Source: Hoskinsella mucinilytica (GTDB lineage: Bacteria > Bacillota_I > Bacilli_A > Erysipelotrichales > Erysipelotrichaceae). From it: a DNA stretch of 63,738 nt. The notes below the pieces were generated by a model that was given only the letters and a program-made list of their open reading frames with translations, had not been told where the DNA came from and ran no database searches. Below, one piece after another: positions 34,014-43,582 of the stretch (within the stretch, counting starts at the first letter, position 1; every line of letters starts with the position of its first letter). The DNA is taken from assembly GCF_045223415.1 (NCBI RefSeq), contig NZ_JBEQZJ010000025.1, positions 1 through 63,738 on the forward strand. Reading direction: 5' to 3'. The position numbers and the translations under genes were made by a program.

Positions 34014-36177
34014 TCTTCATCACCATCCATCGAATTTCGCCTGCTTCTAATGTAACACTTGTACTATTTCCTTCTCCATCATATACATTGGTTGTTTGTA
34101 CACGATTGGTATTGTTTAAAATGGCATAAGTTCCACTGTTTGGATATGCATGAACCTCACAATACAGGTTGTCCGCATACCATGTTTTGAATTCTTGTTC
34201 TTTATCAGCTGCATAATACAACGCACGCATCAATATTCTTGTATTTTGTTCACTATAAGGTAATCCTGCAATATAGACACATCGACCTGCGCCATATTGA
34301 TGACTACTCAAGTGTACTTCCCCATTGCTGTAGGAAATGATTTGGGTATCTGCTTTTGTTGCATAGATATTTTTCATTCCTTCACCGAAGTTTAATTCTT
34401 CAACAACATCTTCCGTAATGAAATGATGATCTACAGGTGTATGGAAGTATTTATCACTGTGTAGGGTAAATCCTAACTCTTTATCTACCCCAAAGGCATC
34501 CGCAAGCTGGAAGAAATGTCCACCTTTTTCAAAAGCTGTCGGTTCTCCGATTCCTACCAAACCTCCACCTTGATATACCCATGCACGAAGCATAGCGACC
34601 AAACGTTCATTATCCCATACATGACCTCCACTGAAGGCAGTACCGGCATCTCCTGCGTTGATGATGACATCGATATCCTTTGGTATACCATGTGCCAATA
34701 TCTCATCAAAACTAATGAAAGAGACATCGACACTTGCTCCGGATAAGCTTTCCAACATACCATTATAGGAATAGATCTGTTTACAATATAGACCATGGGC
34801 AACCATATAAGGATGCCAACTACGTAATGCTCCCCAACTATTTAGGATTGCGACCTTTAACCCACAATAAGGCTCGTTTTCATGAACATGATCATAGATA
34901 TATCGGAATTCATCACAAACCTTTTCAATATAATCTACAAATGCAGGAAATTTATATGCAAGGCTTGGATAACCACCATATCCAATACGATCGATTGGCT
35001 TACGCATAATGGCACGTCTTGCACATAGCCAGTTATCAACTGCTTCAGGTATCGGATCATTTCCTTCATAGAAGGTATCCGGGAAGAAATATGGTAGGAA
35101 TCTTCCTTCATGATAGGTTACTCCAGGTATATCACTAATCAAACGAAGGGTTGCTCCATTTCCAACAGAACCTACCACAGCATCCAATCCGATTTCCGGG
35201 AAATAAGCACCATAAGGTTCGGTACCGATCCAATTATCCCCAAGAAACATCATGGCTTCTTTACCGGCAGCATGTGTTAATTCTACCAATTCTTTGGCCG
35301 TATCTTTCACAAAGCGCTGTTGCATATCGATATAATCTTGATATGCTTTGGTTGGTACACAGAAGGTAGAATTGTAATATCCGTTTTGAACAAAGTCTTC
35401 TGCACGAAGTCGATAGCCATATTCCTTTTCAAAAGCAAGCATGGCTTCTGTAGAAACACTAGCTCCATATCCACACCAATCAACGAACTTTTCCTTTGCC
35501 ATTGCATTGAAAATCAAGGTAAAGTGGTAAAAGAAGGTCGTAAAGCGTACGACATCTGTATCAGGATTATCTTTTAACCATTGTTTTAAATATTCAACCA
35601 CATAAACCCTAGATGCCGGTTTTCTGACATCAAATGGGATTTCATGAGGCTTATCTCCCCAATCATTGGTGATATGATTATACATTTGGGTAGGATCCCA
35701 TAGGATATAGGCTAAAAAGGATACTGTATATTCATGGTAACTTTCGACTTTATGAATACTTACCGTATGTTCTTTACGATCATAGTCCCAATCCTTTGAA
35801 TCAACTACACGATTGCTAGTACGATCTATAACCTCCCACCAGATTTTTGGATCATGGTCATAATCAGGGGTTATTTGTTGATCGAAGTAATCTTTTGCAA
35901 AGGCTATGGTCAATGAATCCTCAGTAGCGAGTGTATAACTGCTCATCAAATAGATTTGTTGACACTCCTCCATATGTTCTTGTGCGAATTCATTATGTCC
36001 TCTTGCGACAAAATACGTGGTATAGATTTTAGCATCTAAATGTTTGATATCATCATCTAATTTTGTTCCATCACTATCTCGAATCGCATCAGCTCCCCAG
36101 CGATTCAATAAATCTTTTGTCTGTTCAAGAAAATTTGATTCACTTGGCAATGTGACTCTGCCTTTTGTTTTTCCCAT
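34003..36177 (-). CDS. GH112 galactosyl-disaccharide phosphorylase (copy 1)
   Basis: Phosphorylase of family GH112 (724 residues), which splits beta-1,3-galactosyl-N-acetylhexosamine (galacto-N-biose, lacto-N-biose) or beta-1,4-galactosyl-rhamnose with phosphate to galactose 1-phosphate. The N terminus has the family hallmark GRVTLPSE with WGADAIRDSDGT. The likely catalytic Asp314 is in FLGDNWIGTEPYG, and SDIPGVTYHEGRFLPYFFPD follows. No signal peptide: it acts in the cytosol on imported sugar. Which disaccharide is used cannot be decided by eye. It lies ten bases downstream of the permease gene. Confidence 0.9.
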   Translation of the reverse strand: MGKTKGRVTLPSESNFLEQTKDLLNRWGADAIRDSDGTKLDDDIKHLDAKIYTTYFVARGHNEFAQEHMEECQQIYLMSSYTLATEDSLTIAFAKDYFDQQITPDYDHDPKIWWEVIDRTSNRVVDSKDWDYDRKEHTVSIHKVESYHEYTVSFLAYILWDPTQMYNHITNDWGDKPHEIPFDVRKPASRVYVVEYLKQWLKDNPDTDVVRFTTFFYHFTLIFNAMAKEKFVDWCGYGASVSTEAMLAFEKEYGYRLRAEDFVQNGYYNSTFCVPTKAYQDYIDMQQRFVKDTAKELVELTHAAGKEAMMFLGDNWIGTEPYGAYFPEIGLDAVVGSVGNGATLRLISDIPGVTYHEGRFLPYFFPDTFYEGNDPIPEAVDNWLCARRAIMRKPIDRIGYGGYPSLAYKFPAFVDYIEKVCDEFRYIYDHVHENEPYCGLKVAILNSWGALRSWHPYMVAHGLYCKQIYSYNGMLESLSGASVDVSFISFDEILAHGIPKDIDVIINAGDAGTAFSGGHVWDNERLVAMLRAWVYQGGGLVGIGEPTAFEKGGHFFQLADAFGVDKELGFTLHSDKYFHTPVDHHFITEDVVEELNFGEGMKNIYATKADTQIISYSNGEVHLSSHQYGAGRCVYIAGLPYSEQNTRILMRALYYAADKEQEFKTWYADNLYCEVHAYPNSGTYAILNNTNRVQTTNVYDGEGNSTSVTLEAGEIRWMVMKNGK

Positions 36178-36187
36178 AATATGACTC

Positions 36188-37054
36188 CTAATCTTTCAGT
36201 CCACCAAGGCTCATACCTTGTGTTAGTTTCTTCTGTACTAAAATATACAGAATCAAAGTTGGTACCATAACGATAACTAAACCTGCGTACATAACACCAT
36301 ATTGAGCAGCACTTCGCTGTTCTTGCATCAAAAATTTCAATCCGACCGCTAATGTCGCATTTTCTTTTTCCATTAAGGTAAATGCTACGATATACTCATT
36401 CCAGAAGGATAAGAATTGAAATAAAATGACGGTGATGATACTAGGTCTAGCCATAGGTATCATAATTTTTGTCATTGTTTTGAAATAGCCACATCCATCA
36501 ATCAATGCCGCTTCTTCATATGCCTTAGGTAGGGTCTTAAAATATCCACTCAACAGATAAACGGTAAATGGAAGTGAAGTCGCTGCATAAACGATAGCCA
36601 AAACAATCTTATTATTGACGAATAAATTGGTAATACCAATCATTTTTTCTGCATTAAACAACATCATATAAATTGGTAATACGATATAGTTTACATTGAC
36701 AAATAAGCCTGCCATAAAAAGTAGATTTAAAACTTTTTTACCTTTAAATTTGAATCTTGCCAATACATAGGATGCAGGCAATGCGACAACCAATAGAATA
36801 ACCAATGCCAATGCAGTTACAAATACAGAATTTAATAAATATTCCCCCATATGTGCCTTGGTAAATGCAGTCGCATAATTGCTCCACAATAAGACACTTG
36901 GTAAGGTCCAAGGATCACCGTTTAACTCTAATTGACTCTTTAAACTTGCTAGGAAAACCCATGCAAGAGGCACTACAATAGTAATCGCAAATACAATCAT
37001 TGCGAAATATACAAATATTTTATACCAGGCATGGCTTGATGTTTTCTTTTTCAT
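36188..37054 (-). CDS. Sugar ABC transporter permease (MalG type)
   Basis: Membrane subunit of a CUT1 sugar importer, 288 residues, six membrane segments. The cytosolic EAA loop that docks the ATPase is seen as LPKAYEEAALIDGCGYFKTMTKIMIPMARPS near residues 175-205. It follows the MalF-type permease by 12 bases. Ribosome site AGGAGGAACATGAT lies before the ATG. Confidence 0.94.
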   Translation of the reverse strand: MKKKTSSHAWYKIFVYFAMIVFAITIVVPLAWVFLASLKSQLELNGDPWTLPSVLLWSNYATAFTKAHMGEYLLNSVFVTALALVILLVVALPASYVLARFKFKGKKVLNLLFMAGLFVNVNYIVLPIYMMLFNAEKMIGITNLFVNNKIVLAIVYAATSLPFTVYLLSGYFKTLPKAYEEAALIDGCGYFKTMTKIMIPMARPSIITVILFQFLSFWNEYIVAFTLMEKENATLAVGLKFLMQEQRSAAQYGVMYAGLVIVMVPTLILYILVQKKLTQGMSLGGLKD

Positions 37055-37066
37055 ATCATGTTCCTC

Positions 37067-37948
37067 CTAGTATTCTAATACTTCACGATTCGTTACTTTA
37101 TTCAGAATGCCTGCCAATGCAAAGGATAAGATGAAGGACAATACACCGATTGCCATACCATATCCATAGTTTCCAGCAAATGCTTTCTTATACATATAGT
37201 TCAATAATACCTCTGTTCCAAGGTCACCATTTGTATTGATCTGAATAAACATAAAGCTTAGGTTGATGGTTGAAATAACATAGAACGTCAATGTCGTACG
37301 AATATTATCCCAAATCAACGGTAACGTAATCATAAAGAATTGTTTGAATTTTCCGGCACCTTCAAGTCCGGCTGCTTCATATAAGTTTTCCGGAATCGAT
37401 GTCATACTTGCCATATACATAACCATATAATAACCAATTGCTTGCCATACTAAAGCACCACATATTGCATAAATAACGATATCCGGATTACCCATCCATT
37501 GTTGACGCAAACCATCTAAATGAATCATAGAGAAAAAGTTATTCAACAATCCATTATCAGGAGCATAAACAGCTGAGAAAATACCCGCAATGACAACGAT
37601 ATTCAAAATATTAGGAATATAGAAAATGATTCTGAATAAATTCATACCTTTGAATTTTTCTCTTGTTAATAATGTCGCAAACAATACAGCAAATAAAATG
37701 GTCAAGATCATCACAACAACGATAATGAGGATCTGATTCTGCATAGATTGTATGAATGTTTGATCTGAGAATAAAATTTTAAAATTATCAAGACCTACGA
37801 AAGTTTCAGGACTAACAAAACCTGCTTTTTGAAACAGAGATAGTCGAAATACCTGAATCGTAGGATAAACGATAAATAGACAAACCAGAATGACTGCTGG
37901 CGCAAGACATGCCCAAACAAAACGTCTCTGTGCTTTCTTTTTTGTCAT
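37067..37948 (-). CDS. Sugar ABC transporter permease (MalF/UgpA type)
   Basis: Second membrane subunit of the CUT1 importer, 293 residues, six membrane segments. The EAA loop is IPENLYEAAGLEGAGKFKQFFMITLPL near residue 205, and the N-terminal APAVILVCLFIVYPTIQVF helix is typical. The ATG lies behind AAAGGAGGAACACTT, and a stable hairpin separates it from the binding-protein gene. Confidence 0.94.
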   Translation of the reverse strand: MTKKKAQRRFVWACLAPAVILVCLFIVYPTIQVFRLSLFQKAGFVSPETFVGLDNFKILFSDQTFIQSMQNQILIIVVVMILTILFAVLFATLLTREKFKGMNLFRIIFYIPNILNIVVIAGIFSAVYAPDNGLLNNFFSMIHLDGLRQQWMGNPDIVIYAICGALVWQAIGYYMVMYMASMTSIPENLYEAAGLEGAGKFKQFFMITLPLIWDNIRTTLTFYVISTINLSFMFIQINTNGDLGTEVLLNYMYKKAFAGNYGYGMAIGVLSFILSFALAGILNKVTNREVLEY

Positions 37949-37969
37949 AAGTGTTCCTCCTTTTTTTGA

Positions 37970-37998
37970 AAAAGCGGTGAGAAGCTTTACTCACCGCC
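37970..37998 (-). terminator. Hairpin between the binding protein and permease genes
   Basis: GCGGTGAG and CTCACCGC form a GC-rich stem over an eight-base loop, followed by TTTTTC on the minus strand. Such hairpins often act as partial terminators or protect the upstream mRNA, giving more binding protein than permease. Confidence 0.7.
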
Positions 37999-38021
37999 TG
38001 ATAAATTACGATTAAGATTAC

Positions 38022-39380
38022 TTATTTCGTAGCGATAGGATTAGCTGCTACAGTCTTCCATAATTCAACCAATTCACTGTTCCATTTCTCAGCAGTAGCG
38101 CCATCTTTACCAGAAGCGATATCATCGATTGGTCCATACATTGTTTTCTTGAAGTCTAAATCTGGAAGTTTTGTTGCATCATATGCAGCATAGTTTCCGA
38201 TAACTGGTTTTACAGTTTCGTCTTTATAAACGCTGAATAAATCCTTCAACTGCTGGTCTTCGATCAAATCTTGAGAACCTTTGACTGGAGATACCACGTT
38301 GTATTTAGCGAAAATCTTAGCGCCTTCTTCAGAATATAAGAATTTAATGAATGCTTTTGCATCATCAGGGTTTGCAGCTTTTGCAGGTACCCAAACTTGT
38401 TCTGTAAATGTAGAAACAACTCTTTGTCCATCTTTTTCAAATGCAGGTAGAGGCATTACTCCCCAGTGGAAGTCTTTTGGTGTAGTTTCTTTCATTTCAT
38501 TTACGATCCAAGATCCGTTAGGCATAAACAATGCTTTACCATCGATCATAGCTTGTTGATTCTTTGTAAATCCTTTGTCAACGTTAGCGTTTGCTACAGT
38601 ATCAGCATATAGATAACCGTTTTTCTTATCGACTAATTTAGCAATTGTATCAGTAATTTTCTTACCATTTTCAGAATCCCAAGTTCCTTCTGCATATTTC
38701 AATGCATTTGTGAAGTATTCTTCATTTCCTGCTTGATATAACATTCCCATGATCGTCATGTCGAAGTATCCTTTTACTGGATAAGTAAACAATGTCGTAC
38801 CATTTTCTTTTGCCTTATCACCTAATGCAAACATGTCATCCCAAGTTGTAGGCATTGCATATTTCTTTCCTTCACCAATCAGTTCTGTATTATAGTACAA
38901 ACCAGCTGGAGTATACATGATTGGTGCTACATAGCTCTTTCCATCTCCGAAGTATTGAGCAACTGCGTCAACATATTGAGTATCCAAGTTACCGCTTACT
39001 TCTTTCATAACATCACTGATATCCAAAACTTCACCGGAATTCAATTGAGTTTCTGTAAATGCTGTAGCTTGACCAAGATTGTAGTAAACAACATCAGAAT
39101 ACGTACCTGAAGCATTTTCTTTATTTAATACTGCAGGAAGATCCTGTTCAAAGCGAAGTTCAACAACAACATCTGAATTTGCTTTTTCAAAAGCTTCCTT
39201 CATGTCTTTCCAAACTTCTTCGCCATTACCACCACTAAATGCGTCAAATTTCAAGATACGTTTTCCATCAGCGTTTGTCGGAACTTCTTTCTTTCCGTCG
39301 TCGCCACCTTTGCTACCGCAACCTGCGACTAGCGTTGCCAGCACTAATGCTGAGCATCCTACTTTCAATAATTTTTTCAT
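38022..39380 (-). CDS. Extracellular sugar-binding lipoprotein of the ABC importer
   Basis: Family 1 solute-binding protein of 452 residues. The lipoprotein signal peptide ends in the lipobox LVAGCGSKGG, with Cys21 as the lipid anchor. The body shows the usual two-lobe features, including GVMPLPAFEKDGQRV and a long C-terminal helical part. It captures the sugar outside the membrane and is first in the operon binding protein-permease-permease-GH112-small protein-ATPase. The ligand is inferred from the GH112 gene in the operon. Confidence 0.93.
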   Translation of the reverse strand: MKKLLKVGCSALVLATLVAGCGSKGGDDGKKEVPTNADGKRILKFDAFSGGNGEEVWKDMKEAFEKANSDVVVELRFEQDLPAVLNKENASGTYSDVVYYNLGQATAFTETQLNSGEVLDISDVMKEVSGNLDTQYVDAVAQYFGDGKSYVAPIMYTPAGLYYNTELIGEGKKYAMPTTWDDMFALGDKAKENGTTLFTYPVKGYFDMTIMGMLYQAGNEEYFTNALKYAEGTWDSENGKKITDTIAKLVDKKNGYLYADTVANANVDKGFTKNQQAMIDGKALFMPNGSWIVNEMKETTPKDFHWGVMPLPAFEKDGQRVVSTFTEQVWVPAKAANPDDAKAFIKFLYSEEGAKIFAKYNVVSPVKGSQDLIEDQQLKDLFSVYKDETVKPVIGNYAAYDATKLPDLDFKKTMYGPIDDIASGKDGATAEKWNSELVELWKTVAANPIATK

Positions 39381-39682
39381 AATCTCAAATTTCCTCCTCG
39401 TGGATTATGCTTTCCATGTCTACATTATAGTAAAATGTAACCGCTTTTGCTATACATAATATTGTTTAGGATTTTATATATATTGCTAAAAAATCAAAAA
39501 AATTTATAAAACTAAAATTTTATTCTATATGTATGACATATTTATACATATCCTTGTCTTTCCATGTTATAATAAAACTTAGGAATGTCACTGATTGGTC
39601 ATAAATCAGCCTTCTTATTTTAGATGATTACGTTTACAAATTCAAGTAAAAAATATAAAAAAAGGAATTGGAGTGGATAAAG
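39381..39682. promoter_or_regulatory. Divergent control region, binding-protein operon and sulfatase gene
   Basis: Non-coding stretch of about 300 bases, very AT-rich. On the minus strand a TATAAT (complement of 39424-39429) serves the binding-protein operon. A degenerate cre-like TGTAACCGCTTTTG (39436-39449, 12 of 14 matches) lies just upstream of that -10. On the plus strand TGTTATAAT (39565-39573) is an extended -10 for the sulfatase. No open frame of note is seen. Confidence 0.6.
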
Positions 39683-41137
39683 ATGAAACAGAAGCCAAAT
39701 ATATTATTATTAATGTGTGATCAATTTCGTGGGGATTGTCTTTCCTTTGTAGGTCATCCAGATGTCAAAACGCCTTATCTGGATTCCCTTGCGGCAGATG
39801 GAATTTGTTTTACAAATGCATATAGTGCTACGCCAAGCTGTATACCCGCAAGAGCAGCATTATTGACCGGTCGCAGTCAAAGAGGCCATGGACGTGTTGG
39901 ATATGAGGATCATGTCACATGGGATTATGATCATTATATGGCTGAAGAATTTAATCAAGCAGATTATCATACCCAATGTATTGGTAAGATGCATGTCCAT
40001 CCACCTCGTCTTCTATGTGGGTTTCAAGGTCTAAAGCTTCACGATGGATACCTAGGTTGTTATCGTGATCAAAACATTCCACATTGGATGCATCAAGAGG
40101 TCAGTGATGATTATTTATTTGATTTACAAAATACCTATGATCGATTTGCTGATTTTAATGCTACCGGCGCAGAATGCAATTCTTGGGTTACCCATCCTTG
40201 GATTTATGAGGAACGCCTGCATCCTACCAATTGGGTCGCAGACCAAAGCATTCGTTATTTAAAAACAAGAGATCATACAAAACCTTTCTTCCTGATGTCA
40301 AGCTTTGTCAGACCACATCAACCATTAGATCCGCCTCAAAGCTACTATGATATGTATAAAGATAAAGATCTTCGAAAACCGGTAAGTGGTGATTGGGATG
40401 ATATAGAAAAAACAAAACAATATGGCTTAATAACTGATTCTATCTATGGATGTAGTGATGAAACAATGCGTCATGATGCCATGGCAGGTTATTATGGCTC
40501 TATCTCTCATGTTGATCATCAGATTGGAAGGATCATAACCACGCTTCGTGAAGAAGGCGTCTATGATGATACCATCATCGTCTTTGTTTCCGATCATGGT
40601 GAAATGTTATTTGATCATAGCTTATGGCGAAAGGTCTTTCCATATGAAGGTAGTACTCATATCCCATTTATCATGCATATCGGTAAACATGTGGCGGATA
40701 TTCTTCCACATAAAGTCAATGGTATTGCCGAATTGAGAGATGTCATGCCTTCACTATTAGATTTATGTGATCTTACGATACCGGAAAGTGTAGATGGGAT
40801 TTCTTTAAAAGAAAATATCCTAACGAATCAACAAGCCATTAGAACATATCTTCATGGTGAACATAGCTTTCACAGCTCTCTTTCCAATCATTATATCGTT
40901 ACCGAAACAGATAAATATATCTGGTATAGCGAAACAGGGAAACAACAATACTTTGATTTAGTCAAAGATCCAACAGAAACACATAATGCCATTCATGAGG
41001 AAGCATACCAACAGCGTATTGCTGAATTACGTCAATATCTGATCGATGAATTAAAGGATCGTGAAGAAGGTTATAGTGATGGTACACAATTGATTATAGG
41101 TAAAACACCGCAACAAATGATCAAACATCCTAAATAG
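39683..41137 (+). CDS. Sulfatase, Cys-type, cytosolic
   Basis: Type I sulfatase family hydrolase of 484 residues. The maturation motif C-x-P-x-R is present as Cys53 in PSCIPARAALLTG; the Cys must be changed to formylglycine, in anaerobes by a radical-SAM maturase not seen here. Metal ligands are expected in MCDQFRGD and in VSDHGEMLFDHSLWRK. There is no signal peptide, so a sulfated sugar would have to be imported first. Start chosen at the ATG behind GGAGTGGATAAAG; a TTG five codons earlier lies upstream of that ribosome site. A few members of this superfamily cleave phosphate esters, which remains possible. Confidence 0.87.
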   Translation: MKQKPNILLLMCDQFRGDCLSFVGHPDVKTPYLDSLAADGICFTNAYSATPSCIPARAALLTGRSQRGHGRVGYEDHVTWDYDHYMAEEFNQADYHTQCIGKMHVHPPRLLCGFQGLKLHDGYLGCYRDQNIPHWMHQEVSDDYLFDLQNTYDRFADFNATGAECNSWVTHPWIYEERLHPTNWVADQSIRYLKTRDHTKPFFLMSSFVRPHQPLDPPQSYYDMYKDKDLRKPVSGDWDDIEKTKQYGLITDSIYGCSDETMRHDAMAGYYGSISHVDHQIGRIITTLREEGVYDDTIIVFVSDHGEMLFDHSLWRKVFPYEGSTHIPFIMHIGKHVADILPHKVNGIAELRDVMPSLLDLCDLTIPESVDGISLKENILTNQQAIRTYLHGEHSFHSSLSNHYIVTETDKYIWYSETGKQQYFDLVKDPTETHNAIHEEAYQQRIAELRQYLIDELKDREEGYSDGTQLIIGKTPQQMIKHPK

Positions 41138-41172
41138 AAAAAGACTCAACGTTTCATAGTTGAGTCTTTTTC
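41137..41172. terminator. Bidirectional terminator between sulfatase and second GH112 gene
   Basis: GAAAAAGACTCAAC and GTTGAGTCTTTTTC form a perfect 14-pair stem over an eight-base loop. Confidence 0.88.
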
Positions 41173-41176
41173 TTCA

Positions 41177-43333
41177 TCATGATTTCATCGTATACCATTT
41201 GATTTCAGATTCCTCTAACGTTACTTCAAAACGTTCAGTATCTGTATAAATGATCGTATGTTGTGGTTCATAGGTATTGTTTACGACACAATAGCTTTGC
41301 GTATTTGGATATACATTGACTTCTACATTACAATTTTCACTATACCATTGCTTCATTTCATTCTCTTTTCCTGCCGCATAAAACAAACAACGATACAACA
41401 ATCTTGCGTTCTCAAAATTGAATGGGAGTCCACTTAAATAAATACTTCTTCCTTGCCCATAAGAATGACACGCAAATTGGATATTATGATCATCATCCTT
41501 TAATACGATCGTATCATCTAATGCATATACGTTTTTTATCTGTTCGCCAAAGAATGGATGATGTAATTCCTCATTTAGGAAATGATGCTGTTCTTTCCAA
41601 TTGTATTTATCGCTAGATAATGAAAAGCCCAGTTCCTTATCAACACCTAGCACATCATATAATTGATAAAAATGACCTTCCTTTTGATATGCACTAGGAT
41701 CACCTACACCAATAAAGCCGCCACCTTCATAAACAAATTTTCGAATCGTAGCTACAATTCGTGGATCATCCCAATATGCTCCACCACTATATGACGTATA
41801 AGCATCTCCGGCATTGATGATGACCCCGGCATCATCCAAACAATGCTCATTTTCCAAGATATCATCGAAACTGATGAATTGTACTTCAAATGGCATTCCG
41901 CTTAATGCCTCTAAGATTCCTGAATAACTATAAATCTCTTTATACCATAAGGCATGTGCCACCATGTGAGTACCCCAGCTTCTTACTTTTCCCCAGCTAT
42001 TCAGTATGGTCACCTTAAATGGCACTACATAAGGCTTTGCCCCATGAACATGATCATATAATTCTCTAAATTCTTCACACACCGACGTGATATAGGATAC
42101 AAAATCAGGAAACTTTAATGCCAACTTCAAATATCCTCCATAACCGATACGATCCAATGGAGAACGTAAGATAGCTCGTCTTGCTGTCACCCAATTTTCC
42201 TTCGCTTCCTTGATAGGGTTTCCTCCCTCATGAAATACATCAGGAAAGAAGTAAGGTAAAAATCTACCTTCTGTATATGTTACACCCGGGATATCACTGA
42301 TAAGTCGTAATGTTGTACCATTTCCTACAGAGCCTACAACAGCATCAATTCCCAGATCCTTGAAATACGGGCCAAATGGTTCTGTACCGATCCAATGATC
42401 TCCTAAGAACATCATAGCTTCTTTCCCAGCTTCATGTGTGATATCCACTAACTTCTTCACTAATTTTGCGACCTCACGCATTTGAAAATTCATAAAGTCT
42501 TTGTATTGTTTGGATGGCACACGAAATGTAGCATTATGATATCCTTGATCGATGATATACTCAGGACGGAAAGGATATCCAACCTCTTTTTCAAATTGTT
42601 CAAGGATATAAGGCGATACACTTGCACTATAGCCAAACCAATCCACGAACTTTTCTTTTGCTTGCTCATTAAACATCAAAGTAAATTGATGAAAAAAAGT
42701 AGTAAAACGTACAACATCTACTTCCGGATGTTCCTTCAGCCAACGCTTTAGCTTTTCGATCACATATGCTTGTGTTTCCGGCTGTCGCACATCATAAGTC
42801 ATCTGATGCTCTTCTTGTTTCCAATCATTGGTCAATGCATTGTACATATGTACTGGATCCCAAATCACAAAAGCTAAAAAAGAAACAGTATATGCATGAA
42901 AAGGTATGCAGTTATATACAATGACTTCCTTTGTATCTTCTTGATATTCCCAATTTTTTGAATCTACGATTTCCCCACTGGTACGATCAATGACTTCCCA
43001 CCATCGTTTCAAATCATCTAATGTATTCACTTTTAATTGTTTATCATAATAATGCTTCATGATAGAAATATGTAAGGTCTTTTCTCTTGCGGTAGTTGGA
43101 TCACTCATCAGATACATTTGTTGGATCTGAGATGGATGTGCCATTGCCCAAGCATTATCCTTTCGTGTTGTATAATAGGTAGCATATTGCTTGATATCCA
43201 AATCGCTAAATTCTTTTGGCATATTGGTACCATCACAATCTCTGATTGCATCAGCCCCCCATGTATCGATAATTCTTAAAGTATCCTCAATGACATCCAC
43301 ATCTGTTGGTATGGTGACTCTTCCTTTCGTCAT
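41177..43333 (-). CDS. GH112 galactosyl-disaccharide phosphorylase (copy 2)
   Basis: Second GH112 phosphorylase, 718 residues, clearly paralogous to copy 1 along its whole length (GRVTIPTDVDV start, WGADAIRDCDGT, likely catalytic Asp312 in FLGDHWIGTEPFG, then YTEGRFLPYFFPD). Differences near the active site (His for Asn after the Asp, Phe for Tyr after TEP) could mean another aglycone preference. It is monocistronic with its own promoter overlapped by a cre, unlike copy 1, and diverges from the AraC gene. Cytosolic. Confidence 0.9.
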   Translation of the reverse strand: MTKGRVTIPTDVDVIEDTLRIIDTWGADAIRDCDGTNMPKEFSDLDIKQYATYYTTRKDNAWAMAHPSQIQQMYLMSDPTTAREKTLHISIMKHYYDKQLKVNTLDDLKRWWEVIDRTSGEIVDSKNWEYQEDTKEVIVYNCIPFHAYTVSFLAFVIWDPVHMYNALTNDWKQEEHQMTYDVRQPETQAYVIEKLKRWLKEHPEVDVVRFTTFFHQFTLMFNEQAKEKFVDWFGYSASVSPYILEQFEKEVGYPFRPEYIIDQGYHNATFRVPSKQYKDFMNFQMREVAKLVKKLVDITHEAGKEAMMFLGDHWIGTEPFGPYFKDLGIDAVVGSVGNGTTLRLISDIPGVTYTEGRFLPYFFPDVFHEGGNPIKEAKENWVTARRAILRSPLDRIGYGGYLKLALKFPDFVSYITSVCEEFRELYDHVHGAKPYVVPFKVTILNSWGKVRSWGTHMVAHALWYKEIYSYSGILEALSGMPFEVQFISFDDILENEHCLDDAGVIINAGDAYTSYSGGAYWDDPRIVATIRKFVYEGGGFIGVGDPSAYQKEGHFYQLYDVLGVDKELGFSLSSDKYNWKEQHHFLNEELHHPFFGEQIKNVYALDDTIVLKDDDHNIQFACHSYGQGRSIYLSGLPFNFENARLLYRCLFYAAGKENEMKQWYSENCNVEVNVYPNTQSYCVVNNTYEPQHTIIYTDTERFEVTLEESEIKWYTMKS

Positions 43334-43366
43334 CTTTTTTCCTCCTATTTCCTTCCTTATGTCATC

Positions 43367-43395
43367 ATTTTATGAAAAAGTGAAAGCGTTGTCAA
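43367..43395 (-). promoter_or_regulatory. Promoter of the second GH112 gene
   Basis: TTGACA (complement of 43390-43395) and TAAAAT (complement of 43367-43372) are separated by exactly 17 bases. The -35 is overlapped by a catabolite-responsive element. Confidence 0.8.
43381..43394. promoter_or_regulatory. Catabolite-responsive element (cre)
   Basis: TGAAAGCGTTGTCA matches the Bacillota cre consensus TGWAANCGNTNWCA at every position. Because it covers the -35 of the second GH112 promoter, CcpA binding should repress it when preferred sugar is present. CcpA itself is not in the window. Confidence 0.8.
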
Positions 43396-43536
43396 ATTTG
43401 TTTTATCCTAGAAAATCCGCTATTTTGGCAAGATTTCTAAAAAATATTAGGATAAAGAATGATAAACTTCAACTTTCAGAAAGAAAATACCGCAATTTTT
43501 ATAAATATTGCCAACTTTTATTTTTTAACAATATAC

Positions 43537-43565
43537 TTGTATCTCAGAGATGAATTCGTTATAAT
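43537..43565 (+). promoter_or_regulatory. Promoter of the AraC-family gene
   Basis: TTGTAT, a 17-base spacer and a perfect TATAAT lie just upstream of the AGGTGA ribosome site. Confidence 0.7.
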
Positions 43566-43582
43566 GAGTTTAGGTGATATCA

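Noticed and set aside
43191..43553. 120-codon plus-strand open frame between the second GH112 and AraC genes
   Set aside because: It overlaps the GH112 start antisense and then covers a promoter, a cre and non-coding DNA; no ribosome site is present.
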